Positions 15,159 to 23,358 of a DNA stretch of 34,968 nucleotides are shown here, piece by piece. Numbering within the stretch: the stretch's first letter is position 1; every line of letters starts with the position of its first letter. The position numbers were made by a program, and so were the translations under genes. Origin of the DNA: Rickettsiales bacterium. Its GTDB lineage: Bacteria; Pseudomonadota; Alphaproteobacteria; Rickettsiales; UBA1997. The notes beneath the pieces were generated by a model. It did no database searches and was not told the DNA's origin. It was given only the letters and a program-made list of their open reading frames with translations. Where the stretch lies: assembly GCA_009693885.1 (NCBI GenBank), contig SHWK01000001.1:1-34968 (forward strand), written 5' to 3'.

Positions 15159-16480
15159 TTGATTTTTTTGTAAACATTAACTCCACGCAATACATCTATG
15201 GCGCGCGCCAATTGATAGTCTTGCTCATAAAGCTTAATATTATCATCTTTAATTTGAGTCGCTTTAGCTTCTTCAATTTCTTTTTGTAGCTGTACTTCAA
15301 TATGACCTTTTAAATCAGCTTCAGAATCACGCTCAAGGACTTTTTCGCCTTGAGAAATTTTTGCATCACTAACAATGATATCTGGCTCAATTCCATGCGC
15401 TTGAATTGATTTGCCGCTTGGTGTGTAATATAGCGAGGTCGTAAGACGCAAAGCGCCATGATTTTGCGCAAGAGGAATCACTGTTTGCACAGATCCTTTA
15501 CCAAAAGATTTAATGCCCATGATTATTGCGCGCTTATTATCTTGCAAAGCACCCGCAACAATTTCAGATGCAGAAGCTGATCCCTCATTGATCAACACCA
15601 CAATTGGAACATTTGGTATCAAGGCTTCATTTTGCTCAGCAACATAATTTTTACTTTCTGATTTATCGCGTCCAGAAATTGAAACTATGGTTTTTCCCTT
15701 ATCTAAAAAAAGCTCACTAATTTTATTTGCTTGATCCAAAAGACCACCGGGGTTATTTCTTAAATCCAAAACTAATCCTTTAAGATTTCCTTCTCCAATT
15801 TGTGTTTTTAATTTTTGTAATTCTGTTATTAAGCCTTGCGCAGCTTGTTCTGAGAAGGTGCTAACCTTAATATAGGCGACTTCTTTGAAACTAGCAGATT
15901 TAATAGCTTTTACTTTGATAATTTCGCGTTTGATAGTTTTTTCAAGCTGGGCTTTTTCACCTTTACGAATAATAGTAATCTTAACTTCAGTACCAGGTTT
16001 GCCACGCAATTTTTTAACAACTTCATCAATTGATTGTCCAACAACTGTTTTTCCATCAACTCTAGTAATGTAATCTCCAGATTTGATACCAACCTTAAAA
16101 GCTGGTGTATCATCGATCGCAGTTACAACCTTTACAACTTGAGATTCCAGGGTAATTTCAATGCCTAAGCCGCCAAATTCGCCTTTGGTTTGCACTTGCA
16201 TCTCTTTGAGAGCCTCTTCATTTAAATAAGAAGAGTGTGGATCAAGCGCTGTTAAAATACCATCTGCTGCCGATTCATAAAGCTGACGATCAGTTTTTTC
16301 TTCAACATATTCTTTTTTTACACGAACAACAATATCATCAAGAAAACTTTTTTGATTAGTAAAATCACCATCAGTAGAAACCTTGAGGGGCTTAATTTGA
16401 ATTTGAGATATCGAAAAAGCAGAATAAAATCCAGCAGAAATCGATGCGATTATGACCAGAGAAAGGTGAAGTTTTTTCAT
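15155..16480 (-). CDS. ctpA: C-terminal processing protease (S41 family, CtpA)
   Basis: This 441-aa periplasmic serine protease cleaves proteins from their C-termini and often trims envelope hydrolases or lipoproteins. An N-terminal hydrophobic segment (about 4-24) is a signal or anchor. The S41 N-terminal region includes ALDPHSSYL (78-86), followed by a PDZ domain (about 100-180). The protease domain (about 195-360) contains LDLRNNPGGLLDQA (238-251), the nucleophile S303 in EGSASASEI and the general base K328 in SFGKGSVQ, 25 residues apart as in Tsp. The start overlaps the upstream 122-aa gene by 1 nt, and the stop overlaps surA by 4 nt. All catalytic elements are intact. Confidence 0.95.
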   Translation of the reverse strand: MKKLHLSLVIIASISAGFYSAFSISQIQIKPLKVSTDGDFTNQKSFLDDIVVRVKKEYVEEKTDRQLYESAADGILTALDPHSSYLNEEALKEMQVQTKGEFGGLGIEITLESQVVKVVTAIDDTPAFKVGIKSGDYITRVDGKTVVGQSIDEVVKKLRGKPGTEVKITIIRKGEKAQLEKTIKREIIKVKAIKSASFKEVAYIKVSTFSEQAAQGLITELQKLKTQIGEGNLKGLVLDLRNNPGGLLDQANKISELFLDKGKTIVSISGRDKSESKNYVAEQNEALIPNVPIVVLINEGSASASEIVAGALQDNKRAIIMGIKSFGKGSVQTVIPLAQNHGALRLTTSLYYTPSGKSIQAHGIEPDIIVSDAKISQGEKVLERDSEADLKGHIEVQLQKEIEEAKATQIKDDNIKLYEQDYQLARAIDVLRGVNVYKKIK

Positions 16481-16848
16481 TATTTGATTCCGTATTCTTC
16501 TTTTAGTTTGTTGGTTATTTCAACCGGCGGCTCATCTCCATAGGCTGAATGCAGGATTTTGCCATAATTCTCGAGATGAATGATATCATCATTTAAAGCC
16601 TTAAGAAAAAGCTGCAATTTTAAACGCTCAACCAAAACATAATACCAAGCATTGCGCTCAGCATCGATACCTTTGACTAGATAGATTAAATCAGCCTGCA
16701 TCTTTTTTTGCGGATCAATTTGCTTTAAAGGCACAACGGGCTTAGATACAGCCATATCAGAAATACTACTTTTAGATTTTTGCGCCTCCTCCAAAACATT
16801 TTTTGAAGTTACTGCGGGTTTTTTAGCGTATTTATCTGCAAAAGACAT
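16480..16848 (-). CDS. Hypothetical protein, 122 aa, coupled to ctpA
   Basis: I do not recognise this family. The first half (1-48) is polar, rich in Ser/Lys/Val/Pro and probably disordered. The second half (about 48-122) is predicted helical, with the well-ordered stretch DLIYLVKGIDAERNAWYYVL followed by another helix containing LQLFLKALNDDIIHLENYG. No signal peptide is evident. Its stop codon overlaps the ctpA start by 1 nt (TAATG), and its start lies 24 nt after the 55-aa lipoprotein gene. It might be an accessory to CtpA, but this rests only on position. Confidence 0.75.
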   Translation of the reverse strand: MSFADKYAKKPAVTSKNVLEEAQKSKSSISDMAVSKPVVPLKQIDPQKKMQADLIYLVKGIDAERNAWYYVLVERLKLQLFLKALNDDIIHLENYGKILHSAYGDEPPVEITNKLKEEYGIK

Positions 16849-16872
16849 ATTAATTTATTATTTGATTATTGA

Positions 16873-17040
16873 TTAAACTGATTTATCAAGCCACCAATTA
16901 TTTATAGGCTTTTTTGGTCCACAAGGGCCATCATCATTTGATACGCATGGGCTTTTGATATCCAAAGTTTTTGTAGAACAAGAGGAAATCAGGATTAAAG
17001 CCAAGAAAATAGTACTTATTTTAGTGGTTATTTTTTTCAT
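16873..17040 (-). CDS. Small lipoprotein, 55 aa
   Basis: This short gene heads the lipoprotein-122aa-ctpA-surA operon. It encodes MKK, a hydrophobic signal (about 8-20), and the lipobox LISSC with lipidated Cys21, followed by a short mature peptide. That peptide contains the conserved-looking pattern SPCVSNDDGPCGPKKPINNWW, with two Cys (32 and 40) that could form a disulfide. Such tiny lipoproteins with C-x7-C and G-P-[KR]-[KR]-P are what I would expect of a lineage-specific outer-membrane lipoprotein, but I cannot name a family. Start ATG at 17040; 68 nt separate it from the divergent tyrA. Confidence 0.78.
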   Translation of the reverse strand: MKKITTKISTIFLALILISSCSTKTLDIKSPCVSNDDGPCGPKKPINNWWLDKSV

Positions 17041-17108
17041 AGTCTACATTATGTAAAAAGATTTTAATATAACAACTAGCCTATTTAATAAAAAAAAAAT
17101 TGCAATAA

Positions 17109-18158
17109 ATGAATAAAATTTTAATTATCGGACTTGGACTAATTGGCGGATCCTTCGCTAAAGCATTGCGCCACAACAAGGCTGCAAAAGAAATTTGGGC
17201 TTTCGATACAAATATCGAGACAATTAACCTTGCAAAAAAATCCGGAACAATCAATGGATTCGTCGTTCTCGATGATGTTTTAAAGGATTTTGACCTGATC
17301 GCAATTGCAACTCCACTCGCCTTTTACAAGGATATATTGCAAAAAATTTCTGAGATAAATCCTCAAAATAGTATAATTATTGATCTTGGATCACTTAAAG
17401 AAGAAGTTTTAAAAAAATTACCACAAAATTTACAGAAAAATTTTGTTGCTTGTCATCCCATTGCTGGATCAGATAAATCAGGCTTCGAGAACTCTTCGGT
17501 AGATTTATTTGTTGATAGAAAATTTATTATTTGCAAAGGAAAACATAGCTCAGAAAAATCTATAAAAATCGTTGAAAATCTAGCAAATAAAATTGGAGCA
17601 AAGCCTGATTTTATTGATGCTAAGGCTCATGATGAAATTTATGCCTTAGTTTCACATTTGCCACAATTTTTATCATTCTTAACCAAAGAATTTTCTCCAA
17701 AAAAACAAGAGAATGATTTTATAAAAGCTGCCTTTAGGCTTGATAATTCAAGCCCAGAGCTCTGGGAAGATATTTTTAAAATGAATGAAAAAAACTTAGA
17801 AAAATTTTATTTTGAATTTTTTGATAATTTGACAGATTTTGCGACAAAAATGCAAAATAAGAAATATTCTGAGATTTTAACAAATTTAAAAAATATTGTA
17901 GTATTTTCTGCCAATAACTCAGAAATACCTGATTTTAAAGCTCTCTCAGAGCCATCATCAATAATCTTTCGCTTATTTATAGTTGCAAGCTATTTACAAA
18001 TTAATAAAATTAAAAGCTTACAAAACTATACTGGTAGTGGCTTTAAAGACTTTACTTCAATAATTTCTATCTTAAAATCAGATCAGACATTTTTATTAAA
18101 AACTTTAGAAACCGAACAAAAGGATATCTTGTCCTTCATTAAAAAAATATCTTCCTAA
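17109..18158 (+). CDS. tyrA: Prephenate/arogenate dehydrogenase (TyrA family)
   Basis: This NAD(P)-dependent dehydrogenase of tyrosine biosynthesis has 349 aa. The Rossmann motif GLGLIGGSFAKAL (8-20) lies at the N-terminus, followed by ATPLAFY (about 69-75), IIDLGSLKEEV (about 92-102) and the active-site segment CHPIAGSDKSG (about 113-123) with the catalytic His. The remainder (about 175-349) is the helical dimerisation domain. It diverges from the prephenate dehydrogenase core near the C-terminus, with no obvious ACT domain. Substrate (prephenate or arogenate) cannot be told. It is the first gene of the plus-strand run, and ispG follows 14 nt later. No other aromatic pathway gene is present here. 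Confidence 0.92.
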   Translation: MNKILIIGLGLIGGSFAKALRHNKAAKEIWAFDTNIETINLAKKSGTINGFVVLDDVLKDFDLIAIATPLAFYKDILQKISEINPQNSIIIDLGSLKEEVLKKLPQNLQKNFVACHPIAGSDKSGFENSSVDLFVDRKFIICKGKHSSEKSIKIVENLANKIGAKPDFIDAKAHDEIYALVSHLPQFLSFLTKEFSPKKQENDFIKAAFRLDNSSPELWEDIFKMNEKNLEKFYFEFFDNLTDFATKMQNKKYSEILTNLKNIVVFSANNSEIPDFKALSEPSSIIFRLFIVASYLQINKIKSLQNYTGSGFKDFTSIISILKSDQTFLLKTLETEQKDILSFIKKISS

Positions 18159-18172
18159 ATTAAAGCAAACCA

Positions 18173-19276
18173 GTGCAAGAACTAAACGAAATAAGACCTT
18201 ACCGCACCATTAATCGTCGCAAGTCTCGCCAAATTTTTATTGGCAAAGTTGCGATTGGTGGCGATGCGCCAATTTCGGTGCAATCAATGACCAACACAAA
18301 AACAACTGATGTGCGGGCTACAATCCAACAAGTTAACGAATGCGCAGAGCTTGGAGCAGAATTAATGCGCATTTCTGTACCAGACAAAGAATCGGCTGAA
18401 GCCTTAAAGCATATAGTTCCACACTGCCAAGTGCCAATCATTGCCGATATTCATTTTCACTATAGAAGAGCCATTGAAGCCGCCGAGGCTGGCGTCAAAT
18501 GCCTACGCATCAATCCAGGAAACATTGGTAGTGATAAAAAAATTCGCGAAGTAATAAAGGCCGCAAAAGATTATGGCTGTAGTATTCGTATCGGAGTTAA
18601 TGCTGGTTCTTTAGAGCAAGACTTACTCAATAAATATCGTACACCAACGCCAGAAGCCCTTGTAGAATCTGCTCAGCGCCATATGAGGATTCTCGAAGAT
18701 AATGATTTTTTTAACTTCAAAATTAGTGTAAAAGCCTCTGATGTTTTCTTAGCTGTAGCCGCTTATCGTAAGCTCGCAGAGGTTTGTGATTATCCCCTAC
18801 ATATCGGAATAACTGAAGCAGGAAGCCTAGCCGCAGGAACAGTAAAATCATCAATTGGTCTCGGAACCTTACTCTGGGCTGGCATTGGCGATACTATGCG
18901 AGTTTCACTTTCTGCAGATCCAAAAGAAGAAATAAAAGTTGCCTACCAAATCCTCAAAACATTGGGCTTGCGCCATCGTGGTGTAAACTTAATTTCTTGT
19001 CCTTCTTGTGCCAGACAAGCATTTGATGTAATAAAAACCGTTGAGGCTGTTGAGAAGCGCGTCGAACATATAAAAACTCCGCTAACAATTTCAATTTTGG
19101 GCTGCGTGGTTAATGGTCTTGGCGAAGCTGCTCACACGCAAATTGGCATTACTGGTGGCGGTGGCGGACGCCATAATGTTTATATGAATGGCCATCCTGA
19201 TCACAAGGTTAGTAGCGATGATTTAGTCGATCACATCGTAAGCCTCATCGAAAGTGAAGCAAAAAAAACTGTGTGA
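18173..19276 (+). CDS. ispG: 4-hydroxy-3-methylbut-2-enyl-diphosphate synthase (IspG/GcpE)
   Basis: IspG is a 4Fe-4S enzyme that converts MEcPP to HMBPP, the penultimate step of the MEP isoprenoid pathway. At 367 aa it has the short bacterial form. The start is GTG at 18173. Signature regions include SVQSMTNTKT (35-44), LRINPGNIG (111-119), and cluster Cys C276 and C279 (SCPSC) plus C311 (LGCVVNGLGEA). All three Cys ligands are present, together with the conserved C-terminal Glu in GLGEA. The stop overlaps the start of the BioC-like gene by 4 nt. Presence of the MEP pathway is consistent with an alphaproteobacterium. Confidence 0.96.
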   Translation: MQELNEIRPYRTINRRKSRQIFIGKVAIGGDAPISVQSMTNTKTTDVRATIQQVNECAELGAELMRISVPDKESAEALKHIVPHCQVPIIADIHFHYRRAIEAAEAGVKCLRINPGNIGSDKKIREVIKAAKDYGCSIRIGVNAGSLEQDLLNKYRTPTPEALVESAQRHMRILEDNDFFNFKISVKASDVFLAVAAYRKLAEVCDYPLHIGITEAGSLAAGTVKSSIGLGTLLWAGIGDTMRVSLSADPKEEIKVAYQILKTLGLRHRGVNLISCPSCARQAFDVIKTVEAVEKRVEHIKTPLTISILGCVVNGLGEAAHTQIGITGGGGGRHNVYMNGHPDHKVSSDDLVDHIVSLIESEAKKTV

Positions 19277-20034
19277 TAAATAAAAAAACCGTTCAACATA
19301 ATTTTAGCAACAAAGCGGCAATTTACAACGATTGTGCCTTGCTTCAAAAAACCGCTGCAAAAAAATTATGTGATTTAGCAAAAGATTATATCATCGATGA
19401 TGCAACCATTCTGGATCTTGGCTCAGGCACAAGTTTTATCGCAAAAAATCTTTTGTTATTTCAAAAAAATCTTAAAATATTTGAGGTTGATTTTGCTGAA
19501 AAGATGCTTAATCAATGGCAAGATAGACCAAAAAATGTCACGCCAATCCTCGCTGATATCGAAAATTTACCATTTAAAAATAATGAAACTTTTGATATAA
19601 TTTTTTCTTCCTTTGCCCTACAATGGATTGACAATTTTGAGCAATTATTTACAAATTTACAGTTACTATTAAAACAAAATGGCTTGATAATTTTTTGCCT
19701 ACCAACTGAACAAACTTTTTCTGAAATCAAAGATGCTAGCAAAAAATCTGGCTGCAATTTTATGATGAGAAACCTTGCTAATCAGGCTTCTATAAGACAA
19801 ATTTTATTAGATCTTGGCTTTAAAGAAAATTTTTTTATATCAGACATTGTTAACCAAAAATATCAAAATGCTGTTGGGGCATTAAAAGAATTCAAAAAAA
19901 TAGGCACTAATTATTCAGAAAATTCAAAAATAATTATCACAAAAAAAAGTCTACAAAAATTTAATCTTTTCTTTTCACAGAATAGTAATAATATTGCTTC
20001 TTGGCATTTATGTTATTTGATTTTTAAAAAATAA
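19273..20034 (+). CDS. BioC-like SAM-dependent methyltransferase (malonyl-ACP O-methyltransferase)
   Basis: This 253-aa class I methyltransferase begins with the BioC-type N-terminus NFSNKAAIYNDCALLQKTAAKKL (about 10-32). The SAM-binding motif ILDLGSGTSFIAK (45-57) follows, then FEVDFAEKML (about 66-75) and the core ADIENLPFKNNETFDIIFSSFALQW (about 94-118). A later YQNAVGALKEFKKIG segment is also typical of BioC. BioC methylates malonyl-ACP to start pimeloyl synthesis for biotin. The start is GTG within a 4-nt overlap with ispG. No other biotin gene is visible. An NDUFAF5-like complex I assembly methyltransferase is an alternative, but the N-terminal pattern favours BioC. Confidence 0.78.
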   Translation: MINKKTVQHNFSNKAAIYNDCALLQKTAAKKLCDLAKDYIIDDATILDLGSGTSFIAKNLLLFQKNLKIFEVDFAEKMLNQWQDRPKNVTPILADIENLPFKNNETFDIIFSSFALQWIDNFEQLFTNLQLLLKQNGLIIFCLPTEQTFSEIKDASKKSGCNFMMRNLANQASIRQILLDLGFKENFFISDIVNQKYQNAVGALKEFKKIGTNYSENSKIIITKKSLQKFNLFFSQNSNNIASWHLCYLIFKK

Positions 20035-20037
20035 AAT

Positions 20038-20484
20038 ATGTTTAAAATTTTTAAAAAAGCTATCATCGGCAAATCTGAAGATAAAGATAAGGCTCAAACT
20101 ATAGAGAATAAAGTTAGTATTGTGCAAAAAATGCAAGACAAAGCCCGTAACTTTACTAATTTCTTGAAAACAAAAATTCAAGAAACCAAAGATGAATTTG
20201 GCGACATTAAAACAAAAGTATCTAAGTTACTTGAAACCAACTACAATCTTGGTTTAAAACACCTAGAAAAAGGTAATATTTCAGATGCAATTTTTCGATT
20301 TCGTTTTATTAAAAAATTCTGGCCAGAACATTTTGATGCTTACTATCAATTGGCATATTCATTATCTTTAAACAAACGCCCTTTTGAAGCAAAAAAAATT
20401 CTAACTGAGCTTTTAGTCAAAAAACCAGACTATGATTTAAAGGCACAAGACCTTCTCGACAAAATCAATCGAGGAGAAATTTAA
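20038..20484 (+). CDS. TPR-like protein, 148 aa
   Basis: The N-terminal part (about 1-70) is Lys-rich and helical, with probable coiled-coil character. The C-terminal part (about 68-145) contains two degenerate tetratricopeptide repeats: YNLGLKHLEKGNISDAIFRFRFIKKFWPE and AYYQLAYSLSLNKRPFEAKKILTELLVKKP. The conserved TPR positions (G8, Y11, A20, A27 equivalents) are partly kept. No signal peptide. It lies 3 nt after the BioC-like gene and 4 nt before mlaA, so it is co-transcribed. TPR proteins act as scaffolds; the partner is unknown here. Confidence 0.78.
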   Translation: MFKIFKKAIIGKSEDKDKAQTIENKVSIVQKMQDKARNFTNFLKTKIQETKDEFGDIKTKVSKLLETNYNLGLKHLEKGNISDAIFRFRFIKKFWPEHFDAYYQLAYSLSLNKRPFEAKKILTELLVKKPDYDLKAQDLLDKINRGEI

Positions 20485-20488
20485 TAAA

Positions 20489-21265
20489 ATGCCCAATAAT
20501 CATTTAATTACATTGATTATTGCTTTCAGCTTTTACGGCACTCTTTCTTTTGCGCAAATCGAACAAAACAACCAACAATCTTATGATGATGAATTTGCAA
20601 CTTACGAAGCAGAGTTCACTAAAAACACACAAAAAGAAATCTCCGATCCGCTAGAAAAAATGAATCGCAAAATTTTTGCTTTCAATAACACGCTGGATAT
20701 CTATTTAATTGAGCCGGTAGCTCGTGCTTATCGTGATTACACCACTAAAGCAGTCAGAACATCTTTGCATAATTTTGTAACAAATCTTACTTTGCCATTG
20801 TCAGCGCTAAATTCTTTTGCTCAGGGAAAAGTAGAAAATGGTCTCGCAACTTCCTCAAATTTTTTAATCAATAGCACTATCGGAATTGCTGGATTATTTG
20901 ATGTTGCTGGCAATAAAAAAATTAAATATGAGGAAGAAGATTTTGGCCAAACCCTTGGATATTATGGCGTAAAAAACGGCCCCTATTTAATGCTTCCAAT
21001 ACTAGGACCAAGCACTAGTCGTGATTTTGGAGGATATATTATTGATAGATCAGTCGATCCTATGGGCTTTAATCTTCTCAAAATTGGCGGCTCTACCGAT
21101 GCAATTAGTATCGAATACAGAACCGCAGACGCTACACTCATTGCACTAGATTTAAGAGAACAATTGCTTGATCCAATTGCAGAGGCTAAAAAAGACTCCT
21201 TCGATTTATATGCCACACTTCGAAGTGTTTATATTCAACAACGAGATCAAAAAATAAAACAATAA
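20489..21265 (+). CDS. mlaA: Outer-membrane lipid asymmetry protein MlaA (VacJ)
   Basis: MlaA (VacJ) sits in the outer membrane and extracts mislocalised phospholipids from the outer leaflet, passing them to MlaC. The 258-aa protein has the family opening SDPLEKMNRKIFAFN (about 49-63), the segment EPVARAYRDY (about 72-81) and LPLSALNSFAQGK (about 100-112). It ends with the DFGQTLGYYGVKNGPYLMLPILGPS core (about 150-175). The signal peptide (about 1-23) ends in LSFAQ without a lipobox Cys, unlike E. coli MlaA. Thus it is probably not lipidated. It lies 5 nt before mlaC, consistent with a shared lipid-transport role. Confidence 0.93.
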   Translation: MPNNHLITLIIAFSFYGTLSFAQIEQNNQQSYDDEFATYEAEFTKNTQKEISDPLEKMNRKIFAFNNTLDIYLIEPVARAYRDYTTKAVRTSLHNFVTNLTLPLSALNSFAQGKVENGLATSSNFLINSTIGIAGLFDVAGNKKIKYEEEDFGQTLGYYGVKNGPYLMLPILGPSTSRDFGGYIIDRSVDPMGFNLLKIGGSTDAISIEYRTADATLIALDLREQLLDPIAEAKKDSFDLYATLRSVYIQQRDQKIKQ

Positions 21266-21270
21266 ATAAT

Positions 21271-21876
21271 ATGAAAAAAATCATAGCACTAATAGTTTTT
21301 ACTTTTTTAACAAACTCAGCCTTGGCTCAAACCGTCAATATTTCTGATAATGTTATAAAATTTATTGACCATCTTGGCAACAAAATAATTTCAATCGCCG
21401 CAGAAAAACAAACTTCTGAAAGCGCTAAAAAACAAAAAATTATTGCAGAAATTGATCGCGTTATTGATACAGCTTGGATTGGACATTTTGTGTTAGGAAA
21501 AAACTATAAAGATGCCAGCGAAGCCCAACGTACTCGCTTCATGGAGCTCTACCGCCAATTTATGATCAATACTTATGGACCAAAATTTAAAAATTATAAT
21601 GGCAAAAGTTTTAACGTTATTTCCGTTGATCAGCAAGGGGGCTTTTATGTTGCAAAATGCAATTTTTGGCCAAAAGACTCTACCACTGCCATCAATGTTC
21701 AATTTCGCGTTAAAGAACGCAATGGCAAGCTTGCAGTACTTGATTTTGTTACTGAAGGCATCAGCTTAATTGAAACTCAAAGATCAGAATTTAATTCTGC
21801 CATCTCAGAAAAAGGAATGGAACAATTCATCAACGATTTAGCAAAAAGAGTGTATGAATTAAAAAACAAAAAATAA
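21271..21876 (+). CDS. mlaC: Phospholipid-binding protein MlaC
   Basis: MlaC is the periplasmic shuttle that carries phospholipid between MlaA and the inner-membrane MlaFEDB transporter. At 201 aa it has normal length. A clear signal peptide (1-19, ending SALA-Q) precedes the MlaC/Ttg2D domain. That domain shows IDTAWIGHFVLGKNYKDAS (about 66-84), RTRFMELYRQFMINTYG (about 89-105), and the beta-rich C-terminal half with VNVQFRVKERNGKLAVLDFVTEGISLI-like sequence. It follows mlaA by 5 nt. MlaB/D/E/F are not in the window and presumably lie elsewhere. A probable terminator follows. Confidence 0.92.
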   Translation: MKKIIALIVFTFLTNSALAQTVNISDNVIKFIDHLGNKIISIAAEKQTSESAKKQKIIAEIDRVIDTAWIGHFVLGKNYKDASEAQRTRFMELYRQFMINTYGPKFKNYNGKSFNVISVDQQGGFYVAKCNFWPKDSTTAINVQFRVKERNGKLAVLDFVTEGISLIETQRSEFNSAISEKGMEQFINDLAKRVYELKNKK

Positions 21877-21881
21877 AATTT

Positions 21882-21907
21882 GCGGCTATTTAGTGGCCGC
21901 TTATTTT
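21882..21907. terminator. Probable bidirectional rho-independent terminator between mlaC and mnmE
   Basis: GCGGCTA (21882-21888) pairs with TGGCCGC (21894-21900), giving a 7-bp stem with one G-T wobble and a 5-nt loop TTTAG. It is followed by TTATTTT on the plus strand, and preceded by AAAATAAAATTT, which is T-rich when read from the minus strand. It lies between two convergent genes, so it can end both the plus-strand tyrA-mlaC run and the minus-strand mnmE transcript. Confidence 0.75.
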
Positions 21908-23238
21908 CCTATACAAAATTTGGAAAACACCACATCTAAAATATCATCAACATCAATTCGTCCGGTGATTTTTGCAATTGCATAAGAGGCGATACGCAAA
22001 TCTTCTGCGGCAAGTTCAATATTTTTATCAAGAGAAAAATCGTCTAGAGCACTAATAGCCTTGCTTAAGCAGTGCCGATAGCGCTCTTGAGTGATTAGTG
22101 GCGAAGATTGTTTAGGTAAAAGCTCTAATACTTTTTCCTCAAGTTTTTGAATCAGCGAATCAGTGTTTTGTTGTTTTTTAATTGATAGATTGATCAAATT
22201 TTTATTATCTAGCTCTAACAAATTATTGGCAGTTTTAAGCTTTATTAAATCAATTTTATTTACAATAATTATCGTATTTTCATCAATCATTTTTTTCTCT
22301 GCGGCAGAAATTTTTGGATTCATAGCGTCAAGAACAAGCAGCTTAATATCAGCCTCAGCAGCTTTTTTATAAGCTCTTCTAATTCCCTCTTGTTCAATTT
22401 TATCTTTGCTTTCACGAAGGCCCGCTGTATCAGCTATTTTTATTGCAACACCTGCGATTTCTAGGTGAATTTCAATTACATCACGCGTTGTTCCAGCAAT
22501 TTCCGAAACAATTGCTACTTCACTTTTTGCTAAAAAATTCAACAAACTAGATTTTCCTACATTGGGAGAACCAATAATAGTAAGGCTTAATCCATCTTTA
22601 ATTTTTTGTCCACGCTTTTTATCATCTAGATGAGAAGCTATTTGATCCTTTAAAATCAGCAGTTTGCGAGATATATCATCAATAATATTTTGTGGCAAAT
22701 CTTCATCAGGAAAATCAATGCAGCTTTCAATTAAAGCAAGCAGCTCAATAATTTGCAGACGCCAATTTTCATAGATTTTTCCAAGATCACCTTGCAATTG
22801 TTTTAGTGATTGCTTGTGCTGTGATGAGGTTTCGCAGGCAATTAAATCAGGAATCGCCTCTGCTTGCACTAGATCAATTTTACCATTTAAGAATGCAACT
22901 TTACTGAATTCTCCAGCCTCAGCCATGCGCACATTTTCAATGCCCGATAAAATCTGAAAAATCTTTTTAAGAATAAAGGAAGAGGCGTGAATACTGATCT
23001 CAGCAACATCATCACCAGTAAAACTATTGGGCGCTTTAAAAAAAGAAATTAATGTTTCATCAATTAATTCTGCATTTTTTGGATCAAAAATTTTGCAGAA
23101 TTTTATTTCATTGGCATTGGGAATTTTTGCAACACCAAGAGTTTCTAGGCATTCACGCGTTTTTTCTCCAGAAATTCTTATAAGAGAAACGCCAGCTTTA
23201 GTTGGAAATGTGATTGGTGCAAAAATTGTTGCCGGCAT
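21901..23238 (-). CDS. mnmE: tRNA modification GTPase MnmE (TrmE)
   Basis: MnmE works with MnmG to install the 5-carboxymethylaminomethyl group (cmnm5) at wobble U34 in certain tRNAs, including tRNA-Lys(UUU). The 445-aa protein has an N-terminal folate-binding domain (about 1-118) and a helical domain (about 119-210). The GTPase domain has G1 GSPNVGKSS (223-231), a G2-region Thr in AGTTRD (248-253), G3 DTAGL (270-274) and an NKID box. The C-terminus ends FCIGK, with the conserved C-x-G-K motif that supports catalysis. It is the distal gene of the minus-strand run, with a tRNA-Lys(UUU) at the window start as a plausible substrate. Confidence 0.96.
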   Translation of the reverse strand: MPATIFAPITFPTKAGVSLIRISGEKTRECLETLGVAKIPNANEIKFCKIFDPKNAELIDETLISFFKAPNSFTGDDVAEISIHASSFILKKIFQILSGIENVRMAEAGEFSKVAFLNGKIDLVQAEAIPDLIACETSSQHKQSLKQLQGDLGKIYENWRLQIIELLALIESCIDFPDEDLPQNIIDDISRKLLILKDQIASHLDDKKRGQKIKDGLSLTIIGSPNVGKSSLLNFLAKSEVAIVSEIAGTTRDVIEIHLEIAGVAIKIADTAGLRESKDKIEQEGIRRAYKKAAEADIKLLVLDAMNPKISAAEKKMIDENTIIIVNKIDLIKLKTANNLLELDNKNLINLSIKKQQNTDSLIQKLEEKVLELLPKQSSPLITQERYRHCLSKAISALDDFSLDKNIELAAEDLRIASYAIAKITGRIDVDDILDVVFSKFCIGK

Positions 23239-23358
23239 TTTATAAAATTAAAAATCAGGATCGCCCAAATTTTGCGACGAACTTAAAAGTTTTATTGAAA
23301 ATAAATTTACAAAAATATTCGCAATCCAAATTTAACTAAAAACTATAGCTAACGATTT

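Noticed and set aside
23239..23358. Possible terminator in the argC-mnmE gap (TCGC/GCGA stem followed by T-rich sequence)
   Set aside because: The stem is only 4 bp with a 9-nt loop, and six other bases separate it from the T-run, so it is too weak.
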